DNA of 64,000 bases from Novosphingobium aquimarinum (GCF_009746585.1 NZ_WRPO01000004.1:62001-126000); one strand, 5' to 3'; positions 1 through 9,646 are shown, counted from the first letter of the stretch. Made by a program: numbers and translations. The notes: generated by a model not told the origin, from the letters alone.

Positions 1-90
1 ACCGATGTCGCTCATCGCCCATAAACTAGCGGCGGATCACCCGATTGGATAGCGTCTCAGCAATACTGCGAAACGGCCCCGAAAGGCTCG

Positions 91-900
91 CTAAGCCGCA
101 CCGAGTTTTCGCTCGATCGCCTGCCACAAGCCGATGAAGCCGCGCGCAGCCGAGCTTTGCGGCGCCAGCGCGCCGACCGGCCGTTGCTGCGCCGCGCATT
201 GTTCGACTGCGCTGGCATAAGGGATCGCGGGCCAGTCCGGATGCTCCTCGCGCGCGGTTCGGTGCAAGGTGCGGCGCATGTCGAGCATCGAGAACACCGG
301 GAGGATCGGCGGGTGGCGCTTGCCGGTCCCGGTCACTTCGCTCACCACGATATCGAACGCCCGGCTGGAAAGCGGAGATGGGGGCAGCGGCACGATGATG
401 AGATCGGCGGCACGGATCACTTGCGCGCTCAGCTCGTTCATCACCGGCGGACAATCGAGCACGATCCGCTCATAGCGGTCGGTCAGCCCCGAGGTCAGCT
501 TGGCCAGCCGCTTGCGTTTGCCGATCTGCATCAGCTGGGCATCCAGCGCGCGGATCGATTCGTCCGCAGGCAGAACGTCGAGCCCTTCGTAGCCAGTCTT
601 GCGGATCAGGCTTCGGGCGGCGCGCTCTTTCGAAAACACGTCTTCCGCCGGCTTGGCCGACTTGGCATCGAGCCCGTACAGGAAGCCGGAACCGCCAGCG
701 GCATCGAGATCCCAAAGAAGCGTGGGATGCGCGGAAAGCTCGGCCGAACACCAGGCCAGATTCGCCGCGATGGTCGTTTTGCCAACGCCGCCCTTTACAC
801 TGTAAACCGCGATCGTCGCTCCGCCGTCGGCTTTGACACGCGGAGCTTTCGACAACACCTTACCTGCCAACCGCGGGAGCGTACGGGCTTGCTTAGCCAA
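91..900 (-). CDS. ParA/MinD-like P-loop ATPase
   Basis: A 269-residue ATPase of the ParA/MinD/Soj family, whose members position chromosomes, plasmids or protein complexes by ATP-dependent dimerisation. The deviant Walker A motif KGGVGKTT lies near residue 37. Further on are a WDLDAAGG segment (Walker A' type) and DCPP (Walker B). The start is a TTG codon preceded by a G-rich stretch; an internal start nearer AVYSVKGG is possible. No parB partner is adjacent; the next gene upstream in the same direction is rpoZ, 24 bp away. Family assignment is firm, the cargo is unknown. Confidence 0.9.
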   Translation of the reverse strand: MAKQARTLPRLAGKVLSKAPRVKADGGATIAVYSVKGGVGKTTIAANLAWCSAELSAHPTLLWDLDAAGGSGFLYGLDAKSAKPAEDVFSKERAARSLIRKTGYEGLDVLPADESIRALDAQLMQIGKRKRLAKLTSGLTDRYERIVLDCPPVMNELSAQVIRAADLIIVPLPPSPLSSRAFDIVVSEVTGTGKRHPPILPVFSMLDMRRTLHRTAREEHPDWPAIPYASAVEQCAAQQRPVGALAPQSSAARGFIGLWQAIERKLGAA

Positions 901-923
901 TTGTACCGCCCCCCGGCGACGTA

Positions 924-1268
924 TCAGCCGTCGTAGTCGGAGCCGATCGACGAGTTGCGGGTGGGAGCGGAAGCCGTGATCCGCAGCGCTTCAGCCGACT
1001 GGCTGAGCGAGCCGATCTCGTCCATCTCGTCGTCGTCTTCGGGAAGCACTCGCTGCAGCGACGTGACCAGCGATTCCTTCAGTTCGGTCGGCTTGACGGT
1101 CGTCTCGGCGATCTCGCGCAGGGCCACGACCGGGTTCTTGTCGCGGTCGCGATCGATCGTCAGTTCCGCACCGCCCGCGATCTCCCGCGCACGCTGGGCG
1201 GCCAGCAGGACGAGATCGAAACGATTGGAAACCTTGTCGACGCAATCTTCGACGGTAACGCGCGCCAT
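924..1268 (-). CDS. rpoZ: DNA-directed RNA polymerase omega subunit
   Basis: Omega subunit of RNA polymerase, which binds the C-terminal part of beta' and assists core assembly. The N-terminus [20 protein letters not shown] is the family signature, followed by the [11 protein letters not shown] helix. At about 114 residues it has an acidic, low-complexity C-terminal tail ([10 protein letters not shown]) of the kind seen in alphaproteobacteria. A start two codons upstream (MPMARV) is possible, but the conserved N-terminus favours the start given. Confidence 0.95.
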   Translation of the reverse strand: MARVTVEDCVDKVSNRFDLVLLAAQRAREIAGGAELTIDRDRDKNPVVALREIAETTVKPTELKESLVTSLQRVLPEDDDEMDEIGSLSQSAEALRITASAPTRNSSIGSDYDG

Positions 1269-1415
1269 GGGCACTCCGATAAACTGAAGGTGTTATGGAA
1301 ACTCGCGCCTTAGTCGCGCCGCCGCCGGAAGTCAAGAAATGCAGGGTCGTGCCCCCCACACAGCCATGCGTCACCCCTCTGACAGCGTAAGCTCCGACAG
1401 CGGCGGCCGACGTCC

Positions 1416-2903
1416 TCATTCGATCGGCCGGTCGTTATCGAGAAGATCCGTCTTGCCCTCGCTAGCATTCGCCGCCGCGCGTTCCGCCTCGACCATGCCG
1501 CGCAAGTCATCTGTCGGTTTGACGTCTTCGCTCTCGGCTTCCAGCTTCGCGACCGGCCGCGCCGTGCTCGGCGCCTTGTCGGTTTCCTGTACCGCGTTTT
1601 CCAGCGACTGCGACGCCTCGCGGGAATCGAAGCGCAGCCGGTAGATGGGCTCGGGCAGCCCGAAGCCCGCGTCCTCCAGCGCCGCCTTCACGGCAACGAC
1701 CGCAAGGCTGCGGGCCTTGAACCAGTCCGTATGCTCCTGATCGATCCAGGCGAGGAACCGGATCAGGACGTTCGAATCGCCGACCTCGACCACTCGCGCC
1801 TCGGGGGCAGGATCGTCGAGAATGAAGGCTAGGTCCTTCATCGTGTCGCGGCCAAGCCGGCGTGCGGCCAGCGCATCGTCGTCGGCATCGATGCCGAGAT
1901 CGAACTGGAAACGCCGCTGCGGATTGCGCGTGTAGTTCAGGATGACCGCCTTGAAGACCTGTGAGTTGGGAACGCGCAGGTTGTTGCCATCGAGTGTCAT
2001 CAGGATCGTGGCGCGGCTGGTCAAACGGATCACTCGGCCTTCGTAGCTGTCGATCACCACGTGATCATTAGGCCGGAAGGGCTGGCGCAAGCTGAGCAGC
2101 AGCGATGCGACGTAGTTCTCGATCGTGTCGCGCAGGGCGAAACCCAGCGCCAGCCCCACCAGCCCTGCACCACCCAGCACCGCGTTCAGCAAAGTATCCG
2201 CGCCCACCATGTTGAGGGCGATCACCAGCCCGGCGACGACGAAGACAAACCGGATCGCACTGGCGATCAGTTCGGCGAGGAAACTGTTCGGCGCAATCCG
2301 GTGCCAGAGCGAAGTCAGACCGGCCAGCGCGTATCCAAGGAGGCCGATGCCGATCGCGATCGCCAAAGCCACCCCGATGAGTGGCAGCGACAGGACGAAT
2401 TGCCGCAGTAGCGCGCGCAAGGATTCGAGAGTGCCCGTACTCGCCGAAAGCGACAGATCGCGCGTGAGTGCGCCATTGACCGTGACGACGCCCGAAACCC
2501 GGCTCGCGATACCTTCTGCACGCGCGATATCCGCTTTCTCGGGTACCGTACCGGTCAGCGAGACCACGCCCTGATTCACCGAGACCTTCACCTGGCTGTA
2601 GGCCGGCAGTTCGGCGAAAATGCCGCGAATGCGCTGAGCAATGCGCGCATCGGCGCCCGCATCCTGGGTATCGGCGATGGCCTGTTCGGATTTCTCCGGC
2701 TCTGCCGAGGTTCCCGAGGAAGAAGCTGAAGACCCCAGGACGGCTTCAAGCTGCGCAAAGGCCGGCGTCGGGACAAACGCCACGACGGCGAGCAAGAGCG
2801 CCAGCGAGTGGACGAGCCCGCCCCGTTCGAGGCATCGGTTCTTCGCTAACGCCCGGCTGAAGCTGACGAAACGGGCGAAAGCGGGTGCGAAGCGAAGCGA
2901 CAT
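1416..2903 (-). CDS. MscS-family mechanosensitive channel with BON domain
   Basis: Small-conductance mechanosensitive channel protein of about 495 residues. It has a hydrophobic, signal-like N-terminus ending near PTPAFAQ, a periplasmic BON domain (around residues 60-125, VKVSVNQGVVSLTGTV), at least two membrane segments, and then the MscS pore and beta domain (GLVGLALGFALRDTIENYV, RPNDHVVIDSYEGRV). I take the ATG at 2903 (MSLRFAP) rather than upstream in-frame codons, which would run into the gap before the kinase gene. BON-MscS fusions are common in proteobacteria and release solutes on hypo-osmotic shock. The C-terminal tail is charged and probably cytoplasmic. Confidence 0.9.
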   Translation of the reverse strand: MSLRFAPAFARFVSFSRALAKNRCLERGGLVHSLALLLAVVAFVPTPAFAQLEAVLGSSASSSGTSAEPEKSEQAIADTQDAGADARIAQRIRGIFAELPAYSQVKVSVNQGVVSLTGTVPEKADIARAEGIASRVSGVVTVNGALTRDLSLSASTGTLESLRALLRQFVLSLPLIGVALAIAIGIGLLGYALAGLTSLWHRIAPNSFLAELIASAIRFVFVVAGLVIALNMVGADTLLNAVLGGAGLVGLALGFALRDTIENYVASLLLSLRQPFRPNDHVVIDSYEGRVIRLTSRATILMTLDGNNLRVPNSQVFKAVILNYTRNPQRRFQFDLGIDADDDALAARRLGRDTMKDLAFILDDPAPEARVVEVGDSNVLIRFLAWIDQEHTDWFKARSLAVVAVKAALEDAGFGLPEPIYRLRFDSREASQSLENAVQETDKAPSTARPVAKLEAESEDVKPTDDLRGMVEAERAAANASEGKTDLLDNDRPIE

Positions 2904-3011
2904 CGCGGTAAGTCTACACCTTGTCCCACGCCCGGCAACCAAGCGACGGCTTATCGTCGAATTGCGTCCGGAGTTGATCTGATCGACCAACTTTCGGATG
3001 ACGGCCCCAGG

Positions 3012-5360
3012 TCAGCTGTGCGCGACCCCCGACAAAGAGGCAAGGCTCGCTGCCAGTTCGGCCTTGCGGAACGGCTTGGTCAGGCGGGGGATGGCCGGGT
3101 CGATTCCTTCCGCTTCTGCATAACCCGAAACGATCAGCGCAGGCAGCGCAGGCCGCGATGCGCGCAGTTTTCGCACCAGCTGGGCACCGTTCATTCCAGG
3201 CATCAAATGATCGGTCACCAGCAGATCGGGCCCGAGCCCCTCGTGGACCATGCGCAGCGCCTCTTCGGCCGACCCTGCCTCCACGACGTTGCACCCAAGA
3301 TCCATCAACATGGCCGCCGTGCTCATCCGCACGAGATCATCGTCGTCCACCAAAAGCGCCGTCCCGATCGTGTCGCCGACGGCTTCTATATGATCGGGTT
3401 CACGCCCGCCTTCGAGCGCGACCGTGCTGATCGGGAGCCACAATTGGATCGCCGTGCCTTCGCCGAGCACACTTTCGATCGTGAGCGCTCCGCCCAGTTG
3501 TGCTGCCAGCCCATGGACCATCGAGAGGCCGAGACCCGTGCCCTTGCCGACGCCCTTGGTCGAGAAAAAGGGTTCGATCGCGCGCGCGAGGGTCAGCTCG
3601 TCCATCCCGGTGCCGGTATCGATGACGCTCAGCCGGATGTAATGCCCGCGAAGCAAGGCGCCTTCCTGCTGGCGCACGCTCAAGCGCGTCGCCGCGATCG
3701 TCAGTTCGCCGCCCTCCGGCATGGCATCGCGGGCATTCACTGCCAAGTTGAGGAGCGCCATTTCCAGCTGGTTCGGATCGGCCCGTGCCGCAGGCAATTC
3801 AGCGGCGAGATCAACGCTCAAATCGATCGTCGGCCCCACAGTGGATCGGATAAGGTCCAACATGTTCTGCACGAGCTGCGGAATGTCCACCGCCATGGGC
3901 TGCAGCGGCTGCCGACGAGCGAAGGCCAGCAATCGCTGAACCAGCGTTTTGGCGCGTTCGGCAGACTGCAGGGCCCCATCGACCAGGCGCTTGTCGCGAT
4001 CGCTGCCGAGCCCTTTTCGCTGGAGCATGTCGAGCGAGCCGATGATCGGCGTCAGCAAGTTGTTGAAGTCGTGCGCCACGCCGCCCGTGAGGCTGCCCAT
4101 CGCCTCCATCTTCTGGCTCTGACGCAAAGCTTCCTGCGCCGCTTCGAGCTCCGCTTCGCGCGCCTTGGCGTGGCTGAGATCCCGGCCGACGGCGATGAAG
4201 TTGGATCCATCCGGTTCCGGCGCGACCGTCCATTCGATCGGCTTCCAGCCACCGTCGCGCGTGGCGATGCGGTTCTCGAACCGGGTCGGGCGGCCGGTTC
4301 GAGCCATCCCCGCAATCGCTTCCAGGGTGGCGGGCGCATCGTCGGAATGCATGAACGTGGCATAGCCGCGCGACAACAGCTCGGCTTCGCTCCAGCCGAG
4401 GGCCCATTCCCAGGCCGGGCTGACCGCCGACATCATTCCGCCGTAGTCGGCGCGCGCCAGCATATCCTGCGACAGGTTCCAGAGCCGGTCGCGTTCTGCC
4501 ACTCGCTCGGTAACCTGCTCTTCGAGCGTTTCGTTGAGGTTCTTCAGCCGCAGCTCGGCTTCGCGTCGCTCCGTGATATCGTTGAACAGCACGGCAACCC
4601 GCCGGCGCTCCGGCTCACCGACCCGAAAGGCGTGCACGTCCCACCAGCGGCCAAGCCTGGCGGAGCCCTCCTCGACCCGGTCCGGCTCGCCCGACATGGC
4701 GACCCGGCCATAAAAATCGAACCAGTGTTGCTCGTGGTCGGGCACGATATCGCGCATGCGCCGACCGCGCGGGTCAAAGCCAGTTTGTCGCTCGAACGCC
4801 GGGTTCGCCTCGATGAAGCGATAATCGGTTGCGCAGCCCTTCTCGTCGTACTCCATTTCGATGATGCAGAAGCCTGCCTCGATGTTTTCGAACAGCCCTC
4901 GGTAGCGCGCCTCGCTTTCCTGCAGCGCCAGGAATCGCGCGCGGGATTCGTATTGCCTCCGGCGCCCCCGGATCGCCGATTGGACGAGGCTGATCAAAGT
5001 CGTCGGATGAAATGGTCGTTCCAGAAACGTGACATTGCCCAGCACTTCGAGATATCGCGCTGCGGCGGGATTACGCTCCAGTCCTCCGCCACGGTGCGTC
5101 AGCAGGATGAACGGCAAGTCCGACCATTCCGGTTGCGCCGCGATCCACGCCGAGAGGGGGCCCAGATCCGCCGACGCGATCGCCTCCTCGGTTACGACGA
5201 CAAGGCCAGCACCCAGGTCCAGTTCGGTCATCAGCGCGGCCGGCGTTGGACAAGCGGTGGCTTCGAGACCGGCTTCCGCGAGCATTCCCGATGCGATCTC
5301 AGCATCCCGGCCCCGGGGGGCGAGGATCAAGGCCCGCTCTGAAACGGTGGTGCTTTTCAC
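3012..5360 (-). CDS. PAS-containing hybrid histidine kinase with C-terminal receiver
   Basis: Hybrid sensor kinase of about 782 residues with no obvious membrane segment. In order: a degenerate receiver-like domain (about 8-125, LILAPRGRD... LVVVTEEAI) without a clear phospho-acceptor Asp, PAS1 (RYRGLFENIEAGFCIIE), PAS2, a HisKA H-box (GGVAHDFNNLLTPI), HATPase (NLAVNARDAMPEGG, GTGLGLSMVHGL), and a receiver (ALLVDDDDLVRM, LLVTDHLMPGMNG). The start is GTG at 5360, whose GTGA overlaps the stop of the upstream kaiC-like gene, implying translational coupling. A longer reading into kaiC is less likely. It probably senses redox or energy state together with the KaiC-like protein. Confidence 0.9.
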   Translation of the reverse strand: MKSTTVSERALILAPRGRDAEIASGMLAEAGLEATACPTPAALMTELDLGAGLVVVTEEAIASADLGPLSAWIAAQPEWSDLPFILLTHRGGGLERNPAAARYLEVLGNVTFLERPFHPTTLISLVQSAIRGRRRQYESRARFLALQESEARYRGLFENIEAGFCIIEMEYDEKGCATDYRFIEANPAFERQTGFDPRGRRMRDIVPDHEQHWFDFYGRVAMSGEPDRVEEGSARLGRWWDVHAFRVGEPERRRVAVLFNDITERREAELRLKNLNETLEEQVTERVAERDRLWNLSQDMLARADYGGMMSAVSPAWEWALGWSEAELLSRGYATFMHSDDAPATLEAIAGMARTGRPTRFENRIATRDGGWKPIEWTVAPEPDGSNFIAVGRDLSHAKAREAELEAAQEALRQSQKMEAMGSLTGGVAHDFNNLLTPIIGSLDMLQRKGLGSDRDKRLVDGALQSAERAKTLVQRLLAFARRQPLQPMAVDIPQLVQNMLDLIRSTVGPTIDLSVDLAAELPAARADPNQLEMALLNLAVNARDAMPEGGELTIAATRLSVRQQEGALLRGHYIRLSVIDTGTGMDELTLARAIEPFFSTKGVGKGTGLGLSMVHGLAAQLGGALTIESVLGEGTAIQLWLPISTVALEGGREPDHIEAVGDTIGTALLVDDDDLVRMSTAAMLMDLGCNVVEAGSAEEALRMVHEGLGPDLLVTDHLMPGMNGAQLVRKLRASRPALPALIVSGYAEAEGIDPAIPRLTKPFRKAELAASLASLSGVAHS

Positions 5361-6847
5361 GCGTCTTCGCCGTTCAGAAGGTCCGCTTCCCCATGCAGGA
5401 CGGGAACGCCCCTCAGCACGCCCAGGAAGTTGGTCAGAGGCTCGCCGAGCGTGATGCCCTCGTTTCCGATTTCGTATTCGCGGATCGTTTTCTCGTGCGG
5501 GCCTGTGCGCTTCTTTACGATCGAGATCGCGCGACGCACATGACCAAGTCCTTCGAAATAGCGCAGCAGGATGACCGTATCGGCAAGGTAAGTGACGTCG
5601 ACCGGCGTCTTCATGTCGCCAACCAGTCCGTGCTGCGCCACTGTGAGGAACGTCGTCGCCCCTTGCCGGTTCAGATATTGCAGCACTTCGTGCAGGTGCA
5701 GCACCAGCGCCTGCTCGCCGGGCATTGCCGCCTGATAGCCGTTCAGGCTGTCTACCACGACCGTGCGCGCGCCGTTCTCTTCGACGCAATGGCGCACGCG
5801 CGCGGAGAATTCTCCCGGAGAAAGCTCCGCGGCATCGACTTGCTCCAGCACCAGTGATCCGCTGTCGATCATCGCCTGCAAGTCGATGCCGAAGCCCATC
5901 GCCCGCTGGATCAAAAGGCCGATTTCCTCGTCGAAGACGAACATCGCCGCGCTTTCGCCGCGCTCCACGGCCGTCTTGACGAACGTCAGAGCGATCGAGG
6001 TCTTGCCCGTCCCCGCCGGCCCCAGCACCAGCACGCTGGATCCTCGCTCGACGCCGCCGCCGAGCAGTTGATCGAACTCGGGCAGATCGGTCGTCATCAG
6101 ATCGCGCGAGAAGTCGGCCTTGTGTTCGGAGGATACCAATCGGGGATAGACGCGGACGCCGCCGGTCTCGATCGTCGTATCGTGATAGCCGCCGCGAAAG
6201 CGCCGGCCGCGATACTTGATCACGCGCAAGCGCCGCCGCTCCGCGCCGTAGACCGGCGCCAGCTCCTCGAGCCGGACCACGCCATGCGCGACCGAATGGA
6301 CCGTCTTGTCGTTGGTGTCGGTCGTCAGATCATCCAGCATCAGCACGGTTGCACCACTTTTCGCGAAGTAGTGCTTGAGGGCGAGCACTTGTCGCCGATA
6401 CCGCAAGGAGCTCTGTGCCAGCAGCCTGATCTCGGACAGACTGTCCAAGACGACACGATTCGGCTTGAAGCGCTCGAAGGCTTCGAAGATCCGCTTCGTC
6501 GTCTCGCCCAATTCGAGATCCGACGAATAGAGCAGGCTCTGCGTCTGATCTTCGTCGAGCAGATTTTCAGGCGGGACAAGCTCGTACAGCTCCAGCCCGT
6601 CTAGGTCCCAATCATGCGCCGTGGCGGTGGCACGCAGCTCGTCCTCGGTTTCCGAGAGAGTCACGTAGAGGCAGCGCTCTCCGGCGGCGACGCCAGTCAT
6701 GAGGAATTGCAACGCAATCGTCGTCTTGCCAGTGCCGGGGCTACCCTCGATCAGGTAACTGCGTCCCCTTTCGAACCCGCCGCCCAGAACATCGTCCAGG
6801 CCGGTTATGCCGGTTTGCGCGTCCTCCAGTTGCGTTGCCTTCAACAC
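5357..6847 (-). CDS. KaiC-like tandem-domain RecA-type ATPase
   Basis: A 496-residue protein with two KaiC (RecA-like) domains. Each carries a Walker A motif, GSPGTGKTTIALQ in the first half and GPAGTGKTSIALT in the second. The best start is GTG at 6847 (VLKATQLEDAQTG), with GGGAG a few bases upstream; an ATG 75 bp upstream has no better support. The stop overlaps the GTG of the histidine kinase. No kaiA or kaiB is visible, so this is the non-cyanobacterial KaiC type, associated with stress or environmental signalling rather than a proven clock. The partnership with the kinase is inferred from coupling. Confidence 0.88.
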   Translation of the reverse strand: MLKATQLEDAQTGITGLDDVLGGGFERGRSYLIEGSPGTGKTTIALQFLMTGVAAGERCLYVTLSETEDELRATATAHDWDLDGLELYELVPPENLLDEDQTQSLLYSSDLELGETTKRIFEAFERFKPNRVVLDSLSEIRLLAQSSLRYRRQVLALKHYFAKSGATVLMLDDLTTDTNDKTVHSVAHGVVRLEELAPVYGAERRRLRVIKYRGRRFRGGYHDTTIETGGVRVYPRLVSSEHKADFSRDLMTTDLPEFDQLLGGGVERGSSVLVLGPAGTGKTSIALTFVKTAVERGESAAMFVFDEEIGLLIQRAMGFGIDLQAMIDSGSLVLEQVDAAELSPGEFSARVRHCVEENGARTVVVDSLNGYQAAMPGEQALVLHLHEVLQYLNRQGATTFLTVAQHGLVGDMKTPVDVTYLADTVILLRYFEGLGHVRRAISIVKKRTGPHEKTIREYEIGNEGITLGEPLTNFLGVLRGVPVLHGEADLLNGEDA

Positions 6848-7178
6848 CGATCTCCCAAACGCCACAGCGGCGGACAAGGTGAGAACGCGCTCTAGGACAA
6901 CGCGTTGCACGAGTCGCTTCAAGCCGATCTAGCCACTTAGAGCAGATCCGCGACAAAGGCAGGCGGCCATGCGCAATCCTGAGGAAGAATCTTTCGGCAG
7001 TGCGCCACCAGGCTTTCGCGAAGCTGCGCGTCAGGACGGATCGCTCAGAGTAATACGGCCGCAATCGTTCCGCATTCAATGGCCAGAAGGAACCTTACTG
7101 CCGAGAACCCTGTTCCTAAGTGGTAACACTGCTCTGCAAGCCAAAAAATAACCAGCCAGTCGCTTAGGAATATCCGAG
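6848..7178. other. Intergenic region between divergent kaiC-like and L,D-transpeptidase genes
   Basis: About 330 bp with no convincing gene. It should hold both divergent promoters; a candidate EcfG-type promoter for the rightward gene is listed separately. A possible 60-codon reading on the plus strand lacks a ribosome binding site and family character. Confidence 0.6.
7089..7114 (+). promoter_or_regulatory. Candidate EcfG (general stress sigma factor) promoter
   Basis: GGAAC at 7089-7093 and GTT at 7112-7114 are separated by 18 bp, close to the alphaproteobacterial EcfG consensus GGAAC-N16/18-GTT. It lies about 65 bp upstream of the L,D-transpeptidase start, a sensible distance. The base before GTT is T rather than the usual C. 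Confidence 0.45.
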
Positions 7179-8177
7179 ATGAAGCAGCCAACATTACTCA
7201 TTGCCATGAGCTTCATCTCGGTCGGGATCGCCGGCCAGACTGCCTCTGCGCAAACCGAGCAATCGCAAGTCCTGTCCGATGGTCCCAAAGCTGCTTCTAT
7301 CGAGGCGGATCTCCCCGACTCCGCCTTTGCGGATAAGCGGTCCAAGGACGTGCTCCTGGCGCAGGTGTTGCTCGATCGGCGCGGGCACTCCCCTGGGGTG
7401 CTCGACGGCTATCCGGGCGGAAACACGACACGGGCCATAAAGGCGTACCAGAAAAGCCATGGCATGAAGGAAGACGGCGCCATCGATGCCGAACTGCTTC
7501 GCAAACTGACCGGTGACACTACGAAACCGATTCTGTCGTCCTACAAGATCACCTCGAAAGACGTCGCAGGTCCTTTCAAGGCGGTTCCGTCGACGATGGC
7601 GGCCATGGCAGACCGTGATGCCTTGGGATACGCATCGCCCGAAGAAATGCTGGCGGAACGATTTCACATGTCGCCCGGACTGCTGAGGGCGCTCAATCCG
7701 GATACTGACTTCAAGCAAGCGGACACCGAGGTTCTGGTCGTCGCGAAACATAGCGAGAGCCCATTGGCTGCCGTACGACGGATCGAAGTCGACAAGGCCA
7801 ATGCGGAAGTCCGGGCTTATGGCGAAAGCGATAAATTGCTCGCCACGTTTCCGGCGACGGTCGGCAGTTCGGATTTTCCTTCGCCCTCGGGCACGATGAA
7901 AGTCAACGCGATCGCCGCCAAACCGAACTACTCCTTTCAACCGGACGACCAGAAGTGGGGCGGCGACACGTCACTGACGCTTCCCCCTGGTCCGAATAAC
8001 CCCGTCGGCTCGACCTGGATCGATCTTGGCAAGGAAGGCTACGGGATCCACGGGACGCCCGAACCTTCCAAGATCGGCAAGACGGCCAGCCACGGCTGCG
8101 TGCGCCTGACCAATTGGGATGCAGCCGTACTCGCCAAAGCCGTCATCCCGGGCAAGACGGAAGTGGTGTTCAATTGA
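7179..8177 (+). CDS. L,D-transpeptidase with peptidoglycan-binding domain
   Basis: Periplasmic YkuD-type L,D-transpeptidase of 332 residues that forms 3-3 peptidoglycan cross-links or anchors proteins to the wall. A Sec signal peptide (cleavage near TASAQT) is followed by a PG_binding_1 repeat (LLDRRGHSPGVLDGYPGGNT), a linker, and the YkuD domain. The catalytic motif HGTPEPSKIGKTASHGCVRL contains the active-site Cys in SHGCVR. AGGAA sits about 8 bp before the ATG. A candidate stress promoter precedes it, in keeping with L,D-transpeptidases acting in stationary phase or stress. Confidence 0.93.
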   Translation: MKQPTLLIAMSFISVGIAGQTASAQTEQSQVLSDGPKAASIEADLPDSAFADKRSKDVLLAQVLLDRRGHSPGVLDGYPGGNTTRAIKAYQKSHGMKEDGAIDAELLRKLTGDTTKPILSSYKITSKDVAGPFKAVPSTMAAMADRDALGYASPEEMLAERFHMSPGLLRALNPDTDFKQADTEVLVVAKHSESPLAAVRRIEVDKANAEVRAYGESDKLLATFPATVGSSDFPSPSGTMKVNAIAAKPNYSFQPDDQKWGGDTSLTLPPGPNNPVGSTWIDLGKEGYGIHGTPEPSKIGKTASHGCVRLTNWDAAVLAKAVIPGKTEVVFN

Positions 8178-8202
8178 GCAGCACCAGATACGTAGATTGC
8201 GC

Positions 8203-9186
8203 ATGAAATTTTACCGCTATGCCATGGCGGCATTGTCGGCCCTGGCGCTTGCCCTGGTCCTGATATCGCTCGTCCACACCAATGCTGGGTTCATACGGGT
8301 TCTCGATTTCGTCCGCGAACCGGCGCTCTACGGCCTCGCGGCACTGGCTCTGCTTGCGCTGCTGACGCTCCGGAAATGGCGTTGGCTCATCGCAGCGGGC
8401 TTCGTGCTGGCCGCCGGCATCGAGCTCGCCAGGGTTTGGCCCTATGTCTCGATCGCCAAGGAAGAGGTGGTGCTGGAACGCGGACAGCAAGCGGATCACT
8501 GCTTTTCCGCGCTGGCGCTCAACGTCAAGATGGAGAACACCGAGTACGGCCGCGTAGCGGACCTGATTGCCCGGCGTAATCCCGACCTCCTATTGCTCAT
8601 GGAGACCAACCGGACGTGGATGGAAGCGCTGGAGCCGGCGTTATCCCGTTATCCGTTCGTTATCTCCAAGCCTTTCGACAACACCTACGGAATGGTGTTT
8701 GCCAGCCGCATCCCCGTGGACAGCGCAAGAATGGTCGCGAACACTGCGTCCAATACGCCGACGCTCTATGCGACCTTGCGGCCGGCTAGCGGACGCAGCA
8801 TCGAGTTCGTCGGCTTGCATCCCAGGCCCCCGCTTCCCGGCCAGAGCACCGACGCGCGGGACAAGAACATTGCCCGGGCCGGCGCGATAACGCCCGATGG
8901 CTCATCCGAAGTGGTGGTGATGGGGGACTTCAACGACGTGCCCTGGTCGCACACGACACGCAGGTTCGTTCGCGAAGGGCATTTCCTCGATCCGCGTATC
9001 GGACGCGGGTCCTATCCCACATTCCCCGCGAGCATGCCGTGGCTGGGCTGGCCGCTCGACCAGTTTTTCCTCAAAGGGAAGCTATCCGTCGCGGAGTTTG
9101 CGGTGCTCGATACGGTGGGATCCGACCACCTACCGTTGGAGGCCACGGTTTGCCTCGATCAGAACCCGGTGGGAACACGCCGGTAG
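8203..9186 (+). CDS. Membrane-anchored endonuclease/exonuclease/phosphatase-family protein
   Basis: A 327-residue protein with two or three N-terminal membrane helices (ALALALVLISLV; GLAALALLALLTL; LIAAGFVLAAGIE) followed by an EEP-fold domain. EEP landmarks are LLLMETNRTWMEAL (metal-binding Glu), VVMGDFNDVPWS (Asp/Asn pair) and DTVGSDHLPLEA (catalytic Asp-His). The active site should face the periplasm. I start at 8203; upstream in-frame codons overlap the transpeptidase gene. The substrate (phosphodiester, lipid or nucleic acid) cannot be told from sequence. Confidence 0.88.
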   Translation: MKFYRYAMAALSALALALVLISLVHTNAGFIRVLDFVREPALYGLAALALLALLTLRKWRWLIAAGFVLAAGIELARVWPYVSIAKEEVVLERGQQADHCFSALALNVKMENTEYGRVADLIARRNPDLLLLMETNRTWMEALEPALSRYPFVISKPFDNTYGMVFASRIPVDSARMVANTASNTPTLYATLRPASGRSIEFVGLHPRPPLPGQSTDARDKNIARAGAITPDGSSEVVVMGDFNDVPWSHTTRRFVREGHFLDPRIGRGSYPTFPASMPWLGWPLDQFFLKGKLSVAEFAVLDTVGSDHLPLEATVCLDQNPVGTRR

Positions 9187-9283
9187 ACCGGCGCGGGACC
9201 TGCGTCAGGTCGCGCGAATCGAGCGTGGCCGCGCGATTTCGATACTTCTCGTCGAGAGAACGCAGGCGCAACCGGGTGCGAGC

Positions 9284-9646
9284 CTAAGCAGCAACCTCGA
9301 AGATGTCGGCGTCCATGCCGTCGACTTTGCGAACCCGGAAGCGCTCGCCATGTTCGGCCAGCTGTTCGTTGAGGAAGTCTGCGGGGGCCAGCTCGCGACC
9401 CTCGACCATGGCGGCGGGCGCATCGCTGTTACGCTGCACATAGAGCTTGGTCGCTTCGATCAGCGCCTTGCGCCGCTCGGTTCCAAGGGAACCTTCCGCA
9501 AAATCGTCGTGCGGATCGCGCATGGCGTGAGGTGCATGCTGATCGACGGAAATGCCGCCACTGGCGAACAGCCCATAAAAGGCAAATGCAAGGAAGCCGA
9601 TCCATCCGGCGGCCATCAGGCTCAGAAAAACAGCGTTGCGTGACAT
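9284..9646 (-). CDS. Hypothetical membrane-anchored small protein
   Basis: A 120-residue protein I do not recognise. One N-terminal membrane segment (AAGWIGFLAFAFYGLFASGG) is followed by a His/Asp-rich stretch (DQHAPHAMRDPHDDF) and a charged soluble region. It is convergent with the EEP-family gene and divergent from the FAD oxidoreductase. The predicted topology is a single-pass membrane protein with a periplasmic domain. Coding character is good (no stops, GC-rich third positions), but no function can be assigned. Confidence 0.6.
   Translation of the reverse strand: MSRNAVFLSLMAAGWIGFLAFAFYGLFASGGISVDQHAPHAMRDPHDDFAEGSLGTERRKALIEATKLYVQRNSDAPAAMVEGRELAPADFLNEQLAEHGERFRVRKVDGMDADIFEVAA

Noticed and set aside
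3018-5342. Long open frame opposite the histidine kinase gene
   Set aside because: It mirrors the kinase codons on the other strand of GC-rich DNA; the translation shows no family features while the kinase has full motifs.
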